Origin: Protopterus annectens
Taxonomy: Eukaryota > Chordata > Ceratodontiformes > Protopteridae
Assembly (NCBI RefSeq): GCF_019279795.1
Contig: NC_056737.1
Coordinates: forward strand, 1,191,348,560-1,191,412,559
Reading direction: 5' to 3'
Length of the DNA stretch: 64,000 nucleotides
This document shows positions 51,691-61,965 of this stretch, in pieces; positions within the stretch are counted from its first letter, which is position 1, and the number at the start of each line of letters is the position of its first letter. The notes below the pieces were generated by a model, which saw only the letters and a list, made by a program, of their open reading frames with translations, did no database searches and was not told the origin of the DNA. A program made the translations under genes and the position numbers.

Positions 51691-52218
51691 TTTTCAACCC
51701 ATTTACTAAGATCCATATTAATACGTGTACCCCATACATAGCATCACTGACCCAAGTTATTGAGTGTAATTCTGCTTCTACTCTCCTTGTGATAATGCAG
51801 CCACGTAAAGGGAAGACGTGCACTCTGCACTTATTAATCCAAAGACCCGTGGAAGCAGAGGACATGCCTAATTCACCTAATAAAATCTCAGCATCCTTAT
51901 TTACTGTGAAAGTGCTTACCCATCTCTGGTTTTTGTTAGTAAAGTTTTTATTTTATGTTACTGGCATGGACTACTACTATTGGAAATGTCTGGGTATCTT
52001 TCTTCCACATTACTCTCATTTCTGCCTGCAAATCCTGATATTTTATGATTTTGCCTCTCTCTCTCTATGCAAGACAATGTAATCACTGGGTGTGGCAATT
52101 TCAATGATCAATGCTACTTTTGTCTTGTTTTTATGGACCACTATACCCGGTTTTCTAGCATCTATCTTTTGAACTGTTGATAATAGATGATTTCATGTGT
52201 TGTAGGCTTCATCGTTTT

Positions 52219-53280
52219 CTATGATGCTTTGTGGCTCATATTTCCAGTGTTTTCCAGCCAGTTCAGTACCATGTTTGCACAATCCCCAGTGCAACAGTCT
52301 TGCCATATTATTATGCCTTTCAGTATACAGTCTTCTGACATTAGTATGTCACAACCAGCAACAAGGTGTGTGATTGTTTCCGATTCTGTTTTACAAAACC
52401 TACATTTGTATGTTTCTGCCACATGTTCAATGGACTTTGTAAACCAGCATGTACATAGACCTCTGTCTTGTGCCACCAACATTAACCTTCCATCTCTTGG
52501 TTTGAATTTGCCTCTCTTTAACTATTCTTGCATTCATTCCTGATCAACATGAGGTTTTCCAAACATTTTCTACACTAACAACTATATTTATGCATTTTTC
52601 ACATTTCTTGCCTTCTCATCTGGTCCTTCACCTTATATTCTTTCTTTTGTTTTTTGGCACATTCAGTTGCTGCCTGATTTTTATCTACTTGTGGTTAGAT
52701 TTCCATTCCTGTTTGATGCCAATATGCTTCTGCTAGCCTAAGCAGGGAAGTCATTTTAGATTTATTCTCCTCATGTTTCAAAACTTTCACTACATTTGGA
52801 TCTTGTGAGGTCAGTAGATATGTGTGGAGTCCCACGACTGCAGATCTATACATGTAATCATTTTCAAGGAGGCCCATCCCTCCTTTGGAACAGGGAATAT
52901 ATAATCTTGGTACGCACTGATTTTTATAAATCATTTGGTGAGCGTGAAGCATCCTTCTTGTTTTCCTATCTAATGTACCAAACACGTTTTGGGGCCAGTC
53001 GATCACTCCAAAACTGTAAGTTAGGAGGAAGAACAAATTGGTTTATAGCTTGGATTTTGTTCATAGATGCCAATGCTGTTTTCAGGATTAATTTAAGTCT
53101 TCTAAAGCATTCCTTACTAAGTTTTATTTGCATTTGTTCATGTTTTATTGTTGATCCTTCATCAGTTCCTAAACATTTATACACTCCTTCTTGCTCAAGT
53201 TCTTTTATTTCACATTTTTGGCCCAAACTGATGTTTTCTTGTTGCTGAAGTTTTCCTGCTTTAAAAGTGCTTTTGCACAT
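52219..53280 (-). pseudogene. R4-like LINE thumb, linker and zinc finger
   Basis: Three overlapping frame fragments. The first (53,280-52,966) has a YKCLGTDEGSTIKHEQM block. The second (53,036-52,695) has a FGVIDWPQNVFGTLDRKTR block typical of the post-RT region. The third (52,482-52,219) has the CCHC finger ending HLVAGC. Frame changes between them show single-base damage. The finger is thought to bind nucleic acid next to the nuclease in this LINE group. Confidence 0.65.
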
Positions 53281-53655
53281 TTATCAAGACCAAATGACAT
53301 TCTTATATCATCGGAAAAAATGTTGACATCTTGCAGTTGTGCTTTCAGTTCCTCATCTGATGAGCTATACAGTTTTAAATCATTGACAAAGAGAAGATGA
53401 GAAGTCTTTACACTTTGTTGTATTCTAGGAGCCACATTATACCCATGGCCTAAGTTGTTAAGTAGACAGCTTAATGGGTTAAGGGCAAGGCAGAATAACA
53501 GTGGTGATAGAGTCACCCTGGAATATCCCCCTTTTAATTTTTATCCCTGGAGTAATAAATTGTCCTTTATCATGGCTTAATGGAAAAGTAATTTGCCACT
53601 GTTTCATGGTCATTGTAATGTAGTCGATCAGTGTAGGGTGTGTCTTATACATGTT

Positions 53656-54048
53656 TTAGCACTCTTTTATCCATGAATGTGGGATACTATCAAATGCATT
53701 TTTGTATTCAGTCCATGCCATTCTTAAATTCTTCCCCTTTTTACAGTTCTCCACTATGACTTTATTTAAAAACAAATGATCCTTTGTTCCATGTGACTTT
53801 CTTTTATTGCCCTTTAATTCTATTGCCATAACTGAGTTTTCTTCTAAATGACTATAAACTCTGTCAGCATCAGTTCCAGTGTATAGTTTATACGTCATCA
53901 GAAGGTAAGTTATTGGTCTATAATTTTTAGGGCAGCGTGCAGGTTCACTCTTAAGTAGAAGCATTGTTTTTCCTGTTGTTAGCCAGGTTGGGGTCTGTTT
54001 GGGGTAAGTATATAAATAGTTCTTACTCATGGCCAAATCTTCATGCAA
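53656..54048 (-). pseudogene. R4-like LINE RT, fingers and motif A
   Basis: About 130 codons. The N-terminal part (TTGKTMLLLKSEPARCPKNY) precedes RPITYLLMTYKLYTG, the usual start of the RT fingers. Later GTKDHLFLNKVIVENC and WTEYKNAFDSIPHSW form motif A, with the catalytic aspartate in AFD. It ends at a stop shortly after, and the core continues in another frame at 53,205-53,516. Confidence 0.72.
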
Positions 54049-54063
54049 AGATGTTCATACTTT

Positions 54064-55035
54064 TAATCAGACAAGCCTGGAGGTCTGACATGAATTTGGC
54101 AGTTCTGTCAGTTAGCATTTCTCTTGGGAAACATACCTTGTTGAAAGGGTGGGAGGGAGTTATCTGTACATGTTTCACCCCACATCTTTCCCACAGACAA
54201 GCCAGGAGGTCTGACATGAATTTGGCAGCTCTGTCAGTTAGTATTTCTCTTGGGAAACATACCTTGTTGAAAGGGTGGGAGGGGGTATCTGTACGTGTTT
54301 CACCCCACAGCTTTCCCACAGACAAGCCAGGAGGTCTGACATGAATTTGGCAGTTCTGTCAGTTAGCATTTCTCTTGGGAAACATACCTTGTTGAAAGGG
54401 TGGGAGGGGGTTATCTGTACATGTTTCACCCCACAGCTTTCCCACAGACAAGCCAGGAGGTCTGACATGAATTTGGCAGTTCTGTCAGCTAGTATTTCTC
54501 TTGGGAAACATACCTTGTTGAAAGGGTGGGAGGGGGTTATCTGTACGTGTTTCACCCCACAGCGTTCCCACAGACAAGCCAGGAGGTCTGACATGAATTT
54601 GGCAGTTCTGTCAGTTAGCATTTCTCTTGGGAAACATACCTTGTTGAAAGGGTGGGAGGGGGTTATCTGTACGTGTTTCACCCCACAGCTTTCCCACAGA
54701 CAAGCCAGGAGGTTTGACATGAATTTGGCAGTTCTGTCAGCTAGTATTTCTCTTGGGAAACATACCTTGTTGAAAGGGAGGGAGGGGGTTATCTGTACGT
54801 GTTTCACCCCACAGCTTTCCCACAGACAAGCCAGGAGGTCTGACATGAATTTGGCAGCTCTGTCAGTTAGTATTTCTCTTGGGAAACATACCTTGTTGAA
54901 AGGGTGGGAGGGGGTTATCTGTACGTGTTTCACCCCGCAGCTTTCCCACAGACAAGCCAGGAGGTCTGACATGACTTTGGCAGCTCTGAATGTTAGCATT
55001 TCTCTTGGGAAACATACCAGGTTGAAAATCTCTAG
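54064..55035. repeat. 126-bp tandem array within the integrase coding region
   Basis: Eight copies; GACAAGCC starts at 54,070, 54,196, 54,321, 54,447, 54,573, 54,699, 54,825 and 54,951. All spacings are 126 except one of 125 caused by a base deletion near 54,287. Each copy encodes 42 residues on the minus strand, from VCFPREMLTDRTAKFMSDLL to HVQITPSHPFNK. The plus strand is open as well (54,275-55,075), a by-product of the period. Copies differ by a few substitutions. Confidence 0.95.
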
Positions 55036-55646
55036 CAAATCATTTTCCACCTTCTCTGCCTCAGTGGAAGACTGAGCCACTGCCTCAGGGTATCTGCTAG
55101 CATAATCTACTACCATTAGTATATACTACTTCCCTGTCGAACTTGGGGTACTCAGAGGTCCTAAAATAGCCATAGCCACTCTATGAAATGTCTCATCAAT
55201 CACAGGAAAAGGCATCAAAGCAGCTTTGACCTTGTCTCCTGTCTTTCCTACTTTTTGGCACTCCTGACAGGTCCTGCAGTACCCTGTTAAATCCCTTGCA
55301 ATCCCAGACCAGTAAAAGTTCTGCATAATACGCCTCTTGATATGCTTTATGCCCATATGACTTGCAAAGGGAATGTCATGGGCTATGGTTAGAAGTGCTA
55401 GATATAGGCTTTGGGCACTACCAACTGCTGTATTCTCTCACCCTCTAGCCCTCCCTCAGGGGTCTATTGTCTATACAGTAACCCTTTGTTCCAGTATATG
55501 AAATTCCCTTTTCCTTGAGAATCAGCTGCCTCCCTAGCTACCTCCCTTAAACCTTCTAATGTAGGTTCTGAGAGCTGAGCGTGTCTCATCTCCCTCTTTG
55601 AAAACTTCCCAGCTCCCTTTCCACAGGAATTCTGATCTCTTCTCAC
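54238..55646 (-). pseudogene. Gypsy integrase with amplified catalytic core
   Basis: The N-terminal segment (55,646-55,464) has ATG-independent coding up to KGNFIYWNKGLLYRQ. The zinc-binding domain follows with SHMGIKH and CRTCQEC (near 55,360-55,260), then GPLSTPSSTGK. After a stop, MVVDYASRYPEAVA supplies the first catalytic aspartate (near 55,105). LTDRTAKFMSD, carrying the second, then occurs once per 126-bp unit. The third catalytic residue, a glutamate that normally follows the HPQTNG block, is absent because each copy breaks off at HPFNK and restarts. The protein could not be an active integrase. Confidence 0.85.
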
Positions 55647-56254
55647 AGTGGTGCCTCACTGCCATCCTGGGTACTACTACTCACCTCTCCCCTTGTAGTC
55701 ACTCTGTCCAACGGAACATCAGTACCCACCAGCAGCTGTGACTCACCTTCAGTCTCACTGCTACAGGGTATCTCCCTCCCTGAAGTAGCCACTTCACCAG
55801 TCCTGACTTCAGGTGGAGGGTCTATCTGGGTCCCTACCAGGCTACCAGACACACATGCCTGTTTCCAAGCATGACTTAGTGTAACTGCATGCACACAAGG
55901 TAATGCATTATCAAAATCATTCCTTATCAGGACATCTGCAGGGATATCCTCAAACACACCTATTTGTCTGCTTCCTTTTCCACTCTCCCAGTCAAAGTGA
56001 ACCCTATCCAGAGGTATTTGAAATGGTGTCCCTCCTAAAGCTCTAACCGGAGTAGACTGCCCAATCAAGTAGTCCCCCTCTTTAACCATTGCAAGCTTCA
56101 CAATGGTTAGGTCAGAGTCTGTGTCTCTCTTAGCAGTGGCCTGGTTCACATCTACTAAGATAGGATATGACCTTTTGTGGTAGTTTTGTACCCTTGTTGT
56201 CTCCAGACAACTTACCACTGGCATTCTGTTATTCCCACTTGCTGGCTCACCCAC
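55643..56254 (-). pseudogene. Gypsy aspartic protease region
   Basis: 203 open codons that start without an ATG, as expected inside a gag-pol polyprotein. The active-site loop reads RDTDSDLTIV at residues ~43-52; the usual motif has glycine at the third position of D-T-G-S-D, so the site is probably damaged. A flap-like RALGGTPFQIPLDRVHFDW and the ADVLIRND block (about residue 110) complete the fold. The protease normally cuts the gag-pol polyprotein. The tail after residue ~130 is polar and unassigned. Confidence 0.78.
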
Positions 56255-56475
56255 CTTTGTTCTCCACCTTCCCCTCTGTAGACATTTATATGCTACATGG
56301 TCCCACTGGCTACATCTAAAAAATGTAACCCCTGATCCTGACCTTTTACCTGAACTAGTGGCTTCCCCTGTTACTGCAGGACTCTGTTGGAGTGGTTTAG
56401 GCTGCCCACCATGGCTTCCCTTAGACCCATGTGTAGCAATGACTATCCCTTTCCTGTGCAGTGATGCCCTGTTTG
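56255..56475 (-). pseudogene. Gag C-terminal region with damaged zinc knuckle
   Basis: Minus-strand coding joins directly to the protease frame: FFRCSQWDHVAYKC near 56,320-56,285 looks like a CCHC knuckle that has lost its second cysteine and some spacing. Upstream is a proline/serine/glycine-rich linker. The knuckle would bind retroelement RNA. Confidence 0.6.
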
Positions 56476-57401
56476 CTAGGTATAGTTCCCTTTTTTCCCC
56501 AGCTCATCTGCAGAGTTGAATTTCCTGTCTGCCAACCAGATTCTTATGTCCTCGGGCAAAGTGCTAAGGGTTTGTTCCCTCACCAAAAGTTCTGCCAGCC
56601 TTTCAAAAGTGGTGACTTGACACTCACTCACCCACCTATGAAAATAAGTGCTCAGTTCAACAATATAATCACACACATTTTTATCTGCTTTGCATCTATA
56701 GTTACTTTTTTTTCTATAAGCTTTATGTGTTAACTTAAAACAGTCTAATAAACATTTCTTTACTTTTTTACAGTCTAAACAATCAATATCAGACAATTTA
56801 GTAACAACAGTTACAGCTTTACCATGGAGTAAGGGGGTCAGGAACTGTACCTAGAGCCCTCTGCCAACACTATACTGTTCACATACTCTTTCAGACATAT
56901 GAATAAAACTATCAAAATTATCACCTTCTTCATATTGAGGAAAACATTTACTGACCTTTATTGCTTCTGTGGTATGGTCACTCCCCTCCCCATTACACCC
57001 ATGCCCCTGGTGAAGAGTCAGCATTTCCTTTTCATGTTGCCACTCATTTTCCTCAGTCTCTCTGCTGATTCTAATTCCATCTGTTTCTACTTTTCTTCAG
57101 CCTCCAAGCACTGCAGTCTCTCTGCTGATTCTAATTCCAGATATTTTGCCTCCAGTTCAGCTCTCTTTAACTCCAGAAGGGTTTTTAAGTCCTCTGAGGA
57201 AAAATTGAACTGTCCATTTTCTGAGAGTGGTACATCCCCAAAGCCAGTATGGTTGTCTTCCTGTTTGCTGGTCTGTCATGCAGCTATGACTAAGGCTGCA
57301 ATAATTTCCCCTTGAGTCACTTTGGCATGCACCAGTCCTTTGGCTTGGCACATCTCAGCCAACTCTCTCCTTGTCTGCTTGCTATAATCCTCTGCTGACA
57401 T
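56476..57401 (-). pseudogene. Gypsy gag with SCAN-like domain
   Basis: An ATG at 57,401 begins MSAEDYSKQTRRELAEM. A TGA near 57,277 interrupts, then glutamate/lysine-rich coiled-coil sequence follows with a duplicated LELESAERL block. At 56,796-56,476 the frame gives ELSTYFHRWVSE and FERLAELLVREQTLSTLPED, then IRIWLADRKFNSADELGK. This arrangement of helices is that of the SCAN domain, which vertebrate zinc-finger genes are thought to have taken from the gag capsid of Gmr1-like Gypsy elements. In the element it would form the C-terminal capsid dimer interface. Stops and shifts show it is dead. Confidence 0.72.
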
Positions 57402-57553
57402 TGTTGCCTGCTCTCCCTGAGTAACTAAGCTAACAAAAGTAAATAAGTAAAATTATTTTGATACAAAACTGTGAATGTCTACCATGTGACTGCTTGAGAG
57501 TACAAACATCTTCTTTAGTGACCACTGTTTACAGGCTGCAGCCGTTTAATAGC

Positions 57554-57613
57554 CACATCACTGTTCACCAATATGTGATGTAGTGATCACACCACTGCTA
57601 ACCAATATGTGAC
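57554..57613. repeat. 34-bp direct repeat in the Gypsy leader
   Basis: CACATCACTGTTCACCAATA followed by TGTGATG at 57,554 recurs as CACACCACTGCTAACCAATA followed by TGTGACG at 57,588. On the minus strand each copy reads CACATATTGGTnAnCAGTG, which could contain a primer-binding site, though no tRNA match was verified. Confidence 0.6.
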
Positions 57614-58098
57614 GACCCTCCATCTCTGGGCCAGTAATCAAGGAGCTTCAATCCTCACCATTGGCACCTGTGGAGGACATTCATAGGTTCATAGGTACAT
57701 AGGTGTGTACTAGGCTAATGGCCCTGCAGTCTATATAAACCTAGCCCAAGAAGATTCCCTGGCATCATGCCACCCAAAGTTAGTTCCCAGTGCCCCTGTC
57801 AAGCAAGGCCACTGAAGTGATCCCCGGGGGGGGGGATCTTCCTGTTGCCTCCCACTCATCAAGATTTCTCTTAAAGAGAGCCAGTGAAGTGCTCTGCTTG
57901 ATGTGAATGAGAAGTTTGTTCCAAAGTATGGGAAGTCTCTGGGTTAGGAACCTATCCCTCCAGTATGTTCTGTTTATTGTGGTAATAAGGTTAAGGTCCC
58001 TGTAGCATGTAACATGGAGGGACTGGGATTTCTTTAGGTGTAGCATATCTAGCAGCCCTGGGTCAGACATGGCTTTGTAGGTTAAGCAGGGATTGTCT

Positions 58099-58629
58099 CT
58101 AATTAGGTGATAAGAGACAGAGTATAGCTGGTGTTTTTGGAGTTTGTCCGTATAAGGCATGTGCCTTAAGGCCTATGATCCTCTTAGTGAGGTATTTTTG
58201 TGGCCTTTCCAGTTGTTGTAGGTGTCTAGTGATGTACATACCAAAAGGGACATTGTATTCTATAATAGGTCTACTGAGAGATGAGTAGAGAGGGATCTTT
58301 CTTCCTGAATGAGAAACCTTTTGTAATGAGATGTGCCACATAGAAGGACTTTCTGACCATGGGGCAATGTGGTTATCAAAGGAGAGGTTGCTGTCAACCT
58401 GTGTCCCCAGATCTCTTATCACACCTTCGGTGTTTAGTGGACTACCGCCTATGTGGTAGTTCATGGGCACTGAATTTTTCCCAAAAAGAATGACAGTGCA
58501 CTTTTTGGCATTGAGCTTAAGGCCATGGTTCTGGCACCAGTCAGTGGTATCAGTGATGCCTTTTTGTAGAATGTCTGTATCAGTTGGAGAATCAATAATG
58601 GTTCCCAGTTTGCAATCATCTGCGAACAT
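58099..58629 (-). pseudogene. LINE reverse transcriptase, motif C and thumb
   Basis: 176 codons starting with MFADDCKLGTIID, where FADD is the catalytic motif C, intact here. KLNAKKCTVILFG and VIRDLGTQVDSNLSFDNHI follow and match the post-palm region of CR1/L2-type proteins. The same block in the first copy (near 9,560) reads FTDD. Confidence 0.82.
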
Positions 58630-58731
58630 GGTCAGCCAGAGCCCCTTTGTGTTGGCTTGAACTTTAGAGAAGTAGATTCCAAACAGGAGAGGACCTAGGA
58701 CTGATCCCTGTGGGACACCACTTGTAATTAG

Positions 58732-59148
58732 TCAGTAGTCAGATTTGGAGTCCGCTACTTTCACAGTGTGGGTTCTATCAGTGAGCCAGTTGGCAAGCCA
58801 TCTTATTACATAGGGGTTTATGCCTAGTTTAGTGAGTCTATCTATGATTCCTGAGTGATGGATGGTGTCGAAGGCCATAGCAAGATCTAGGTAGGCTGTG
58901 TGAACTACCTTGCTCTCATCCACAGCTCTGGTGACAGACTCGAAGACATCTATCAGGTTGAGCAGGCATGATCTACCTTTCACAAGCCCATACTGTGTGG
59001 GGTCCAAAGTTTGGAGATTCCCTATGTCCTTATTTATAAGGTCTATGATGATGCGCTCCATAGCTTTACATATCAGACTCATCAGGCTAATGGGGCAGTA
59101 GATTCCAGGGTCTGTAGTCGCTCTCCCATTGTGGAGTGGGATGACCAT
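58732..59148 (-). pseudogene. LINE reverse transcriptase, fingers and palm
   Basis: About 138 codons. It begins MVIPLHNGRATTDPG, followed by PISLMSLICKAMERI (RT motif 1 to 2), DPTQYGLVKGRSCLLNLID and the motif A block TAYLDLAMAFDTIHH with the catalytic aspartate. It ends at a stop after KVADSKSDY, just before the PQGS-type motif B. The sequence is typical of CR1/L2-like LINEs, which reverse-transcribe their RNA at the nicked target. Confidence 0.85.
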
Positions 59149-59782
59149 AGCAGTGTGTCATTTGGTAGGAACAAAGCCTGAAATGAGGCTGTGATTGAAC
59201 AGGGTACTCAAGTGTGGTGCCAGTTCACTTTGTAATTCATATAGAACACAGTCAGGGATATTATCATGTCCCATGGAAGCAGTACTCTTGGCTTTGGATA
59301 GTGCAGTTTTTAATCTGCATAGCCATGATAATAGAGACTTGGCATTCCTCAGGTATTGTGATAGGCCTTTTAGGGGGTGAAAAGGGGGTAAAGTTCATAT
59401 TGAACCTGTCAGCCAATATGTTGGCAATATCACTTGGTCCTGTATATGTATTGCCATTGTGCTGTAACTCAGAGCAGATCTGAGTATTGCCGTGTAGATT
59501 TTTGACATAACTATAGAATGCCTTGTGGTTGTCTTTAGAATTTGCAGCAATTTTGTTTTCATAGTTAGCTTTAGAGGATTTGATGATGGATCTCAGTTTT
59601 TTGCTGCGGCTAACAAAGGAGTTTTTCCAGTCTTGGGACTTCACCCTTTTCTTCAACAGTTTTTTCCTTCTGTTGTAGAGTTTGTTTATTGTGGAGGACC
59701 ACCAGATTGGCTTTCTTTTTTTGGAGGAGAGCGTCTCAGTTCTGTTTGGTATGCCCCATTCCATGCACTTGTGTATGTGCTC

Positions 59783-60480
59783 TTACAGTGCATTGGTGTA
59801 TGATTCAGCAGTCATGCACCTATTTTCCATTTGCATGGGTGTCGTGAAGTTAGCCACTTCTGTTTTTAGAAGCCTAAAATTGGCTTTGGAGAAGTTTTTT
59901 ATGGTGGTTTCCTTTGGGGGGGATGAGGGTGGGATGTGGATATCCATGGTGATTAGCTTGTGGTCAGATCTGACCATGGAGAAGTTGATTATTGGTGTAC
60001 AGCAATGGTCACCCATGTTAGTAATGAATAGGTCAAGAATGTTTCTACACCTGGTTGGGGTAAGAATGAGTAGGTCCAGGGCATTGGAATTAGTGAATTC
60101 CAGAAAACGTTGAGCAAGTGTGTTGGTACATGAGTAATTTTCCCAGTTAATGGAGGGGTAGTTAAAGTCTCCCAGTATAAGGGTATTGGGTTGTACCCTA
60201 ATATTTTCCAGTGTGTTTAGGAATGTGGAGTGGAAGTCTTGGGACATGGTGGGGGATCTATAGCAGGCTACAATCTGGATTGCAGTTTTACCCAGTGTTA
60301 GTTGTACCTAAAGTATCTCTGATGCGTTATGTTAGGCTACTAGTCTGGAGGTGTGCATATCCTTTATGAATATGGAGTCACCACTGCCTTTAATGCTTCA
60401 GTCCAGGTTTAGGGCCCAAAAGGTGTGGTATGAATTATAGCCCGGTAGTGCTGGGGTGCTCTCCAGAGCCTTGAACCAGG
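59783..60480 (-). pseudogene. LINE endonuclease domain, 5'-truncated
   Basis: The frame MSQDFHSTFLNTLEN to NFTTPMQMEN at 60,247-59,783 carries LILGDFNYPSINW and RSDHKLITMD, the catalytic D/N and D-H motifs of the EEP fold. Upstream, broken sequence to 60,480 parallels the first copy's GGGVSIFIR region. The N-terminal glutamate motif is partly lost at the truncation. Confidence 0.75.
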
Positions 60481-60495
60481 TCTTGGTCACAGCAC

Positions 60496-60745
60496 TGAGA
60501 GGATAACAGGTACACACAGAGTATTTCCAAATGCATCTCTCTGTATCAAGCATAATCATGCACTATTTCCTTTAAAAGCACACAGGGAACACAGTCAGTC
60601 TGGAGCTGGTTCCTCTGTCTTTCTCCAGATCCCCAATAAGACTCCCCACTGGCACAGCTATAGAGATGAGTCCATAGCTAGGGTTGCAAGCCAAATACAT
60701 TTTCTTTGTCCAACCAGTGCTTCGTGTCCCTGCCCAAGTAGCTGA
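60496..60745. other. No gene recognised
   Basis: Unassigned sequence between the truncated LINE and the CA microsatellite. Confidence 0.5.
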
Positions 60746-60747
60746 CA

Positions 60748-60829
<82 letters not shown>
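60748..60829. repeat. (CA)n microsatellite
   Basis: About 80 bases of uninterrupted CA. The C-V and H-T open frames across it are artefacts. Confidence 0.97.
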
Positions 60830-60832
<3 letters not shown>

Positions 60833-61133
60833 TGGAAAGGCTGGCACAGGTTTGCTAGCTATGCCCCCTCTTGCCCAGACTATAAGGAAGTTATCACTGC
60901 CACCAGAACCCCTCACCACCTACTTCAAGGCCCTTAACAAAGGGTGTCCAGTAAATTAAGTGAAATTAATATTAATACAGATGGTAGTTTGACCAAGAGC
61001 AAGGCTATTAGGAGTGGCCCACACGGTGTCACCAAATAAATATGCAAATACTCTCAAAACTTAAATATCGCTACAAAGATCAGCCATAATGAAATGTTTA
61101 AATACATTTAATAATAAATAATAAAAGAACTAG

Positions 61134-61135
<2 letters not shown>
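60830..61135. other. No gene recognised
   Basis: Unassigned, increasingly AT-rich sequence leading to the TA microsatellite. Confidence 0.5.

Positions 61136-61136
<1 letters not shown>

Positions 61137-61192
<56 letters not shown>
61137..61192. repeat. (TA)n microsatellite, left of the TIR element
   Basis: About 55 bases of alternating AT ending exactly where the inverted-repeat element starts. Confidence 0.95.
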
Positions 61193-61194
<2 letters not shown>

Positions 61195-61965
61195 GTCTAC
61201 CTGACATCATCGACAGCGGAAAACACTGACAAGCGAATCGTGAGCGCCAGAAGATTGACAATGCAGAAGACCGACGCGATGGATGAAAACACTGACGCCG
61301 AGGATGCCGACATGGGAAAAGGCTGTGTAAGTATGCGGTAGTGACGGACGTTAGGGTGCGAGTAAGGTAAGTGTGGATATTGACGGTCTGTGGGGATAGG
61401 GGTGGGTTAAGTGAGTTAGGGTTAGGGACTGGGTTAGGTAAGTGTGCGGTAGTGATAGTCTTTGGGTTAGGGGCGGGTTAAGGGAGTTAGGGTTAGGGCG
61501 CGGGTTAGGTAAGTGTGTGGTAGTGATAGTGTTTGGGTTAGGGGTGGGTTAAGTGAGTTAGGGTTAGGGACTGGGTTAGGTAAGTGTGTGGTAGTGATAG
61601 TCTTTGGGTTAGGGGCGGGTTAAGTGAGTTAGGGTTAGGGTGCGGGTTAGCTGAGTATGTGATAGTGACGGACCTTAGGGTTAGGGTTTGGGTTAGGGTT
61701 GTAGATAGTTGTGTATGTGTGGTTTAGTGTGGGTTTGTAGGGATTTTGGTGTGCTTGTGTTGTGTGTGTGGTTTTTGGACAGGGGATGTGTTTTGTTTGT
61801 TGATTGTTGTTATTGTGGTGTGTGCAGTGTATGAGGTTTCGTGTTTGTGTACCGTTGGTTATTTCGTTGTCGGGCATGTGAGGTTTCGTGTTTTTGCACT
61901 GTCGGTTATGTGGTGTTGGTAATTTCGTTGTCGGTGTTCTGGGGTTTCGATTATGTCAGGTAGAA

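Larger units (their letters stand above)
51690..54062 (-). mobile_element. R4-like LINE with restriction-like endonuclease, degenerate
   Basis: Minus-strand coding pieces in order: an RT start with KNYRPITYLL and AFDSIPHSW (54,048-53,656); an RT core with TLSPLLFCLALNPLS and a motif C reading FVND, where the family has two aspartates (53,516-53,205); a thumb and linker (53,280-52,695); and a cluster CRFCKTESETITHLVAGC matching the C-x2-C-x8-H-x4-C finger of R2/R4-type elements (near 52,400). Last comes a restriction-like nuclease with KPGIVVHKNK and ALIIEIATPSD (52,160-52,090), in which the PD aspartate is glycine. No N-terminal DNA-binding region is present, so the copy is 5'-truncated. Both catalytic sites are mutated and several frameshifts occur; it is dead. 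Confidence 0.7.
54064..57680 (-). mobile_element. Gmr1-like Ty3/Gypsy retroelement remnant
   Basis: Minus-strand order: gag (57,401 down to about 56,270), protease (56,254-55,643), integrase (55,646-54,064). No reverse transcriptase lies between protease and integrase. Most Ty3/Gypsy elements place RT before integrase, while the Gmr1 group of deuterostomes has integrase before RT, so this copy fits Gmr1. RT and RNase H would follow below 54,064, but an R4-like LINE is found there instead. Frames are broken throughout. The integrase catalytic core is tandemly amplified (see the 126-bp array). The segment at 57,554-57,680 is probably leader or LTR sequence. Confidence 0.8.
57681..60495 (-). mobile_element. 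CR1/L2-like LINE, second copy
   Basis: A 2.8 kb minus-strand copy of the family at 8,638-11,464, with the same 3' end word (CATAGGTTCATAGGT on the plus strand at 57,682). The endonuclease lies at about 60,480-59,783, the linker at 59,764-59,264, the RT palm at 59,148-58,732 and motif C with FADD near 58,625. The thumb and C-terminus lie at 58,600-57,780. The 5' end falls inside the endonuclease at about 60,495, where similarity to the first copy stops. Frameshifts and stops separate the parts. No clear target duplication was found. Confidence 0.85.

Noticed and set aside
54275..55075. Plus-strand 266-codon frame across the 126-bp array
   Set aside because: It is the antisense of amplified integrase coding sequence, open because of the 42-codon period.
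61367..61720. True telomeric or subtelomeric repeat
   Set aside because: The TTAGGG words sit within a 71-bp unit inside an inverted-repeat element, with other sequence on both sides.
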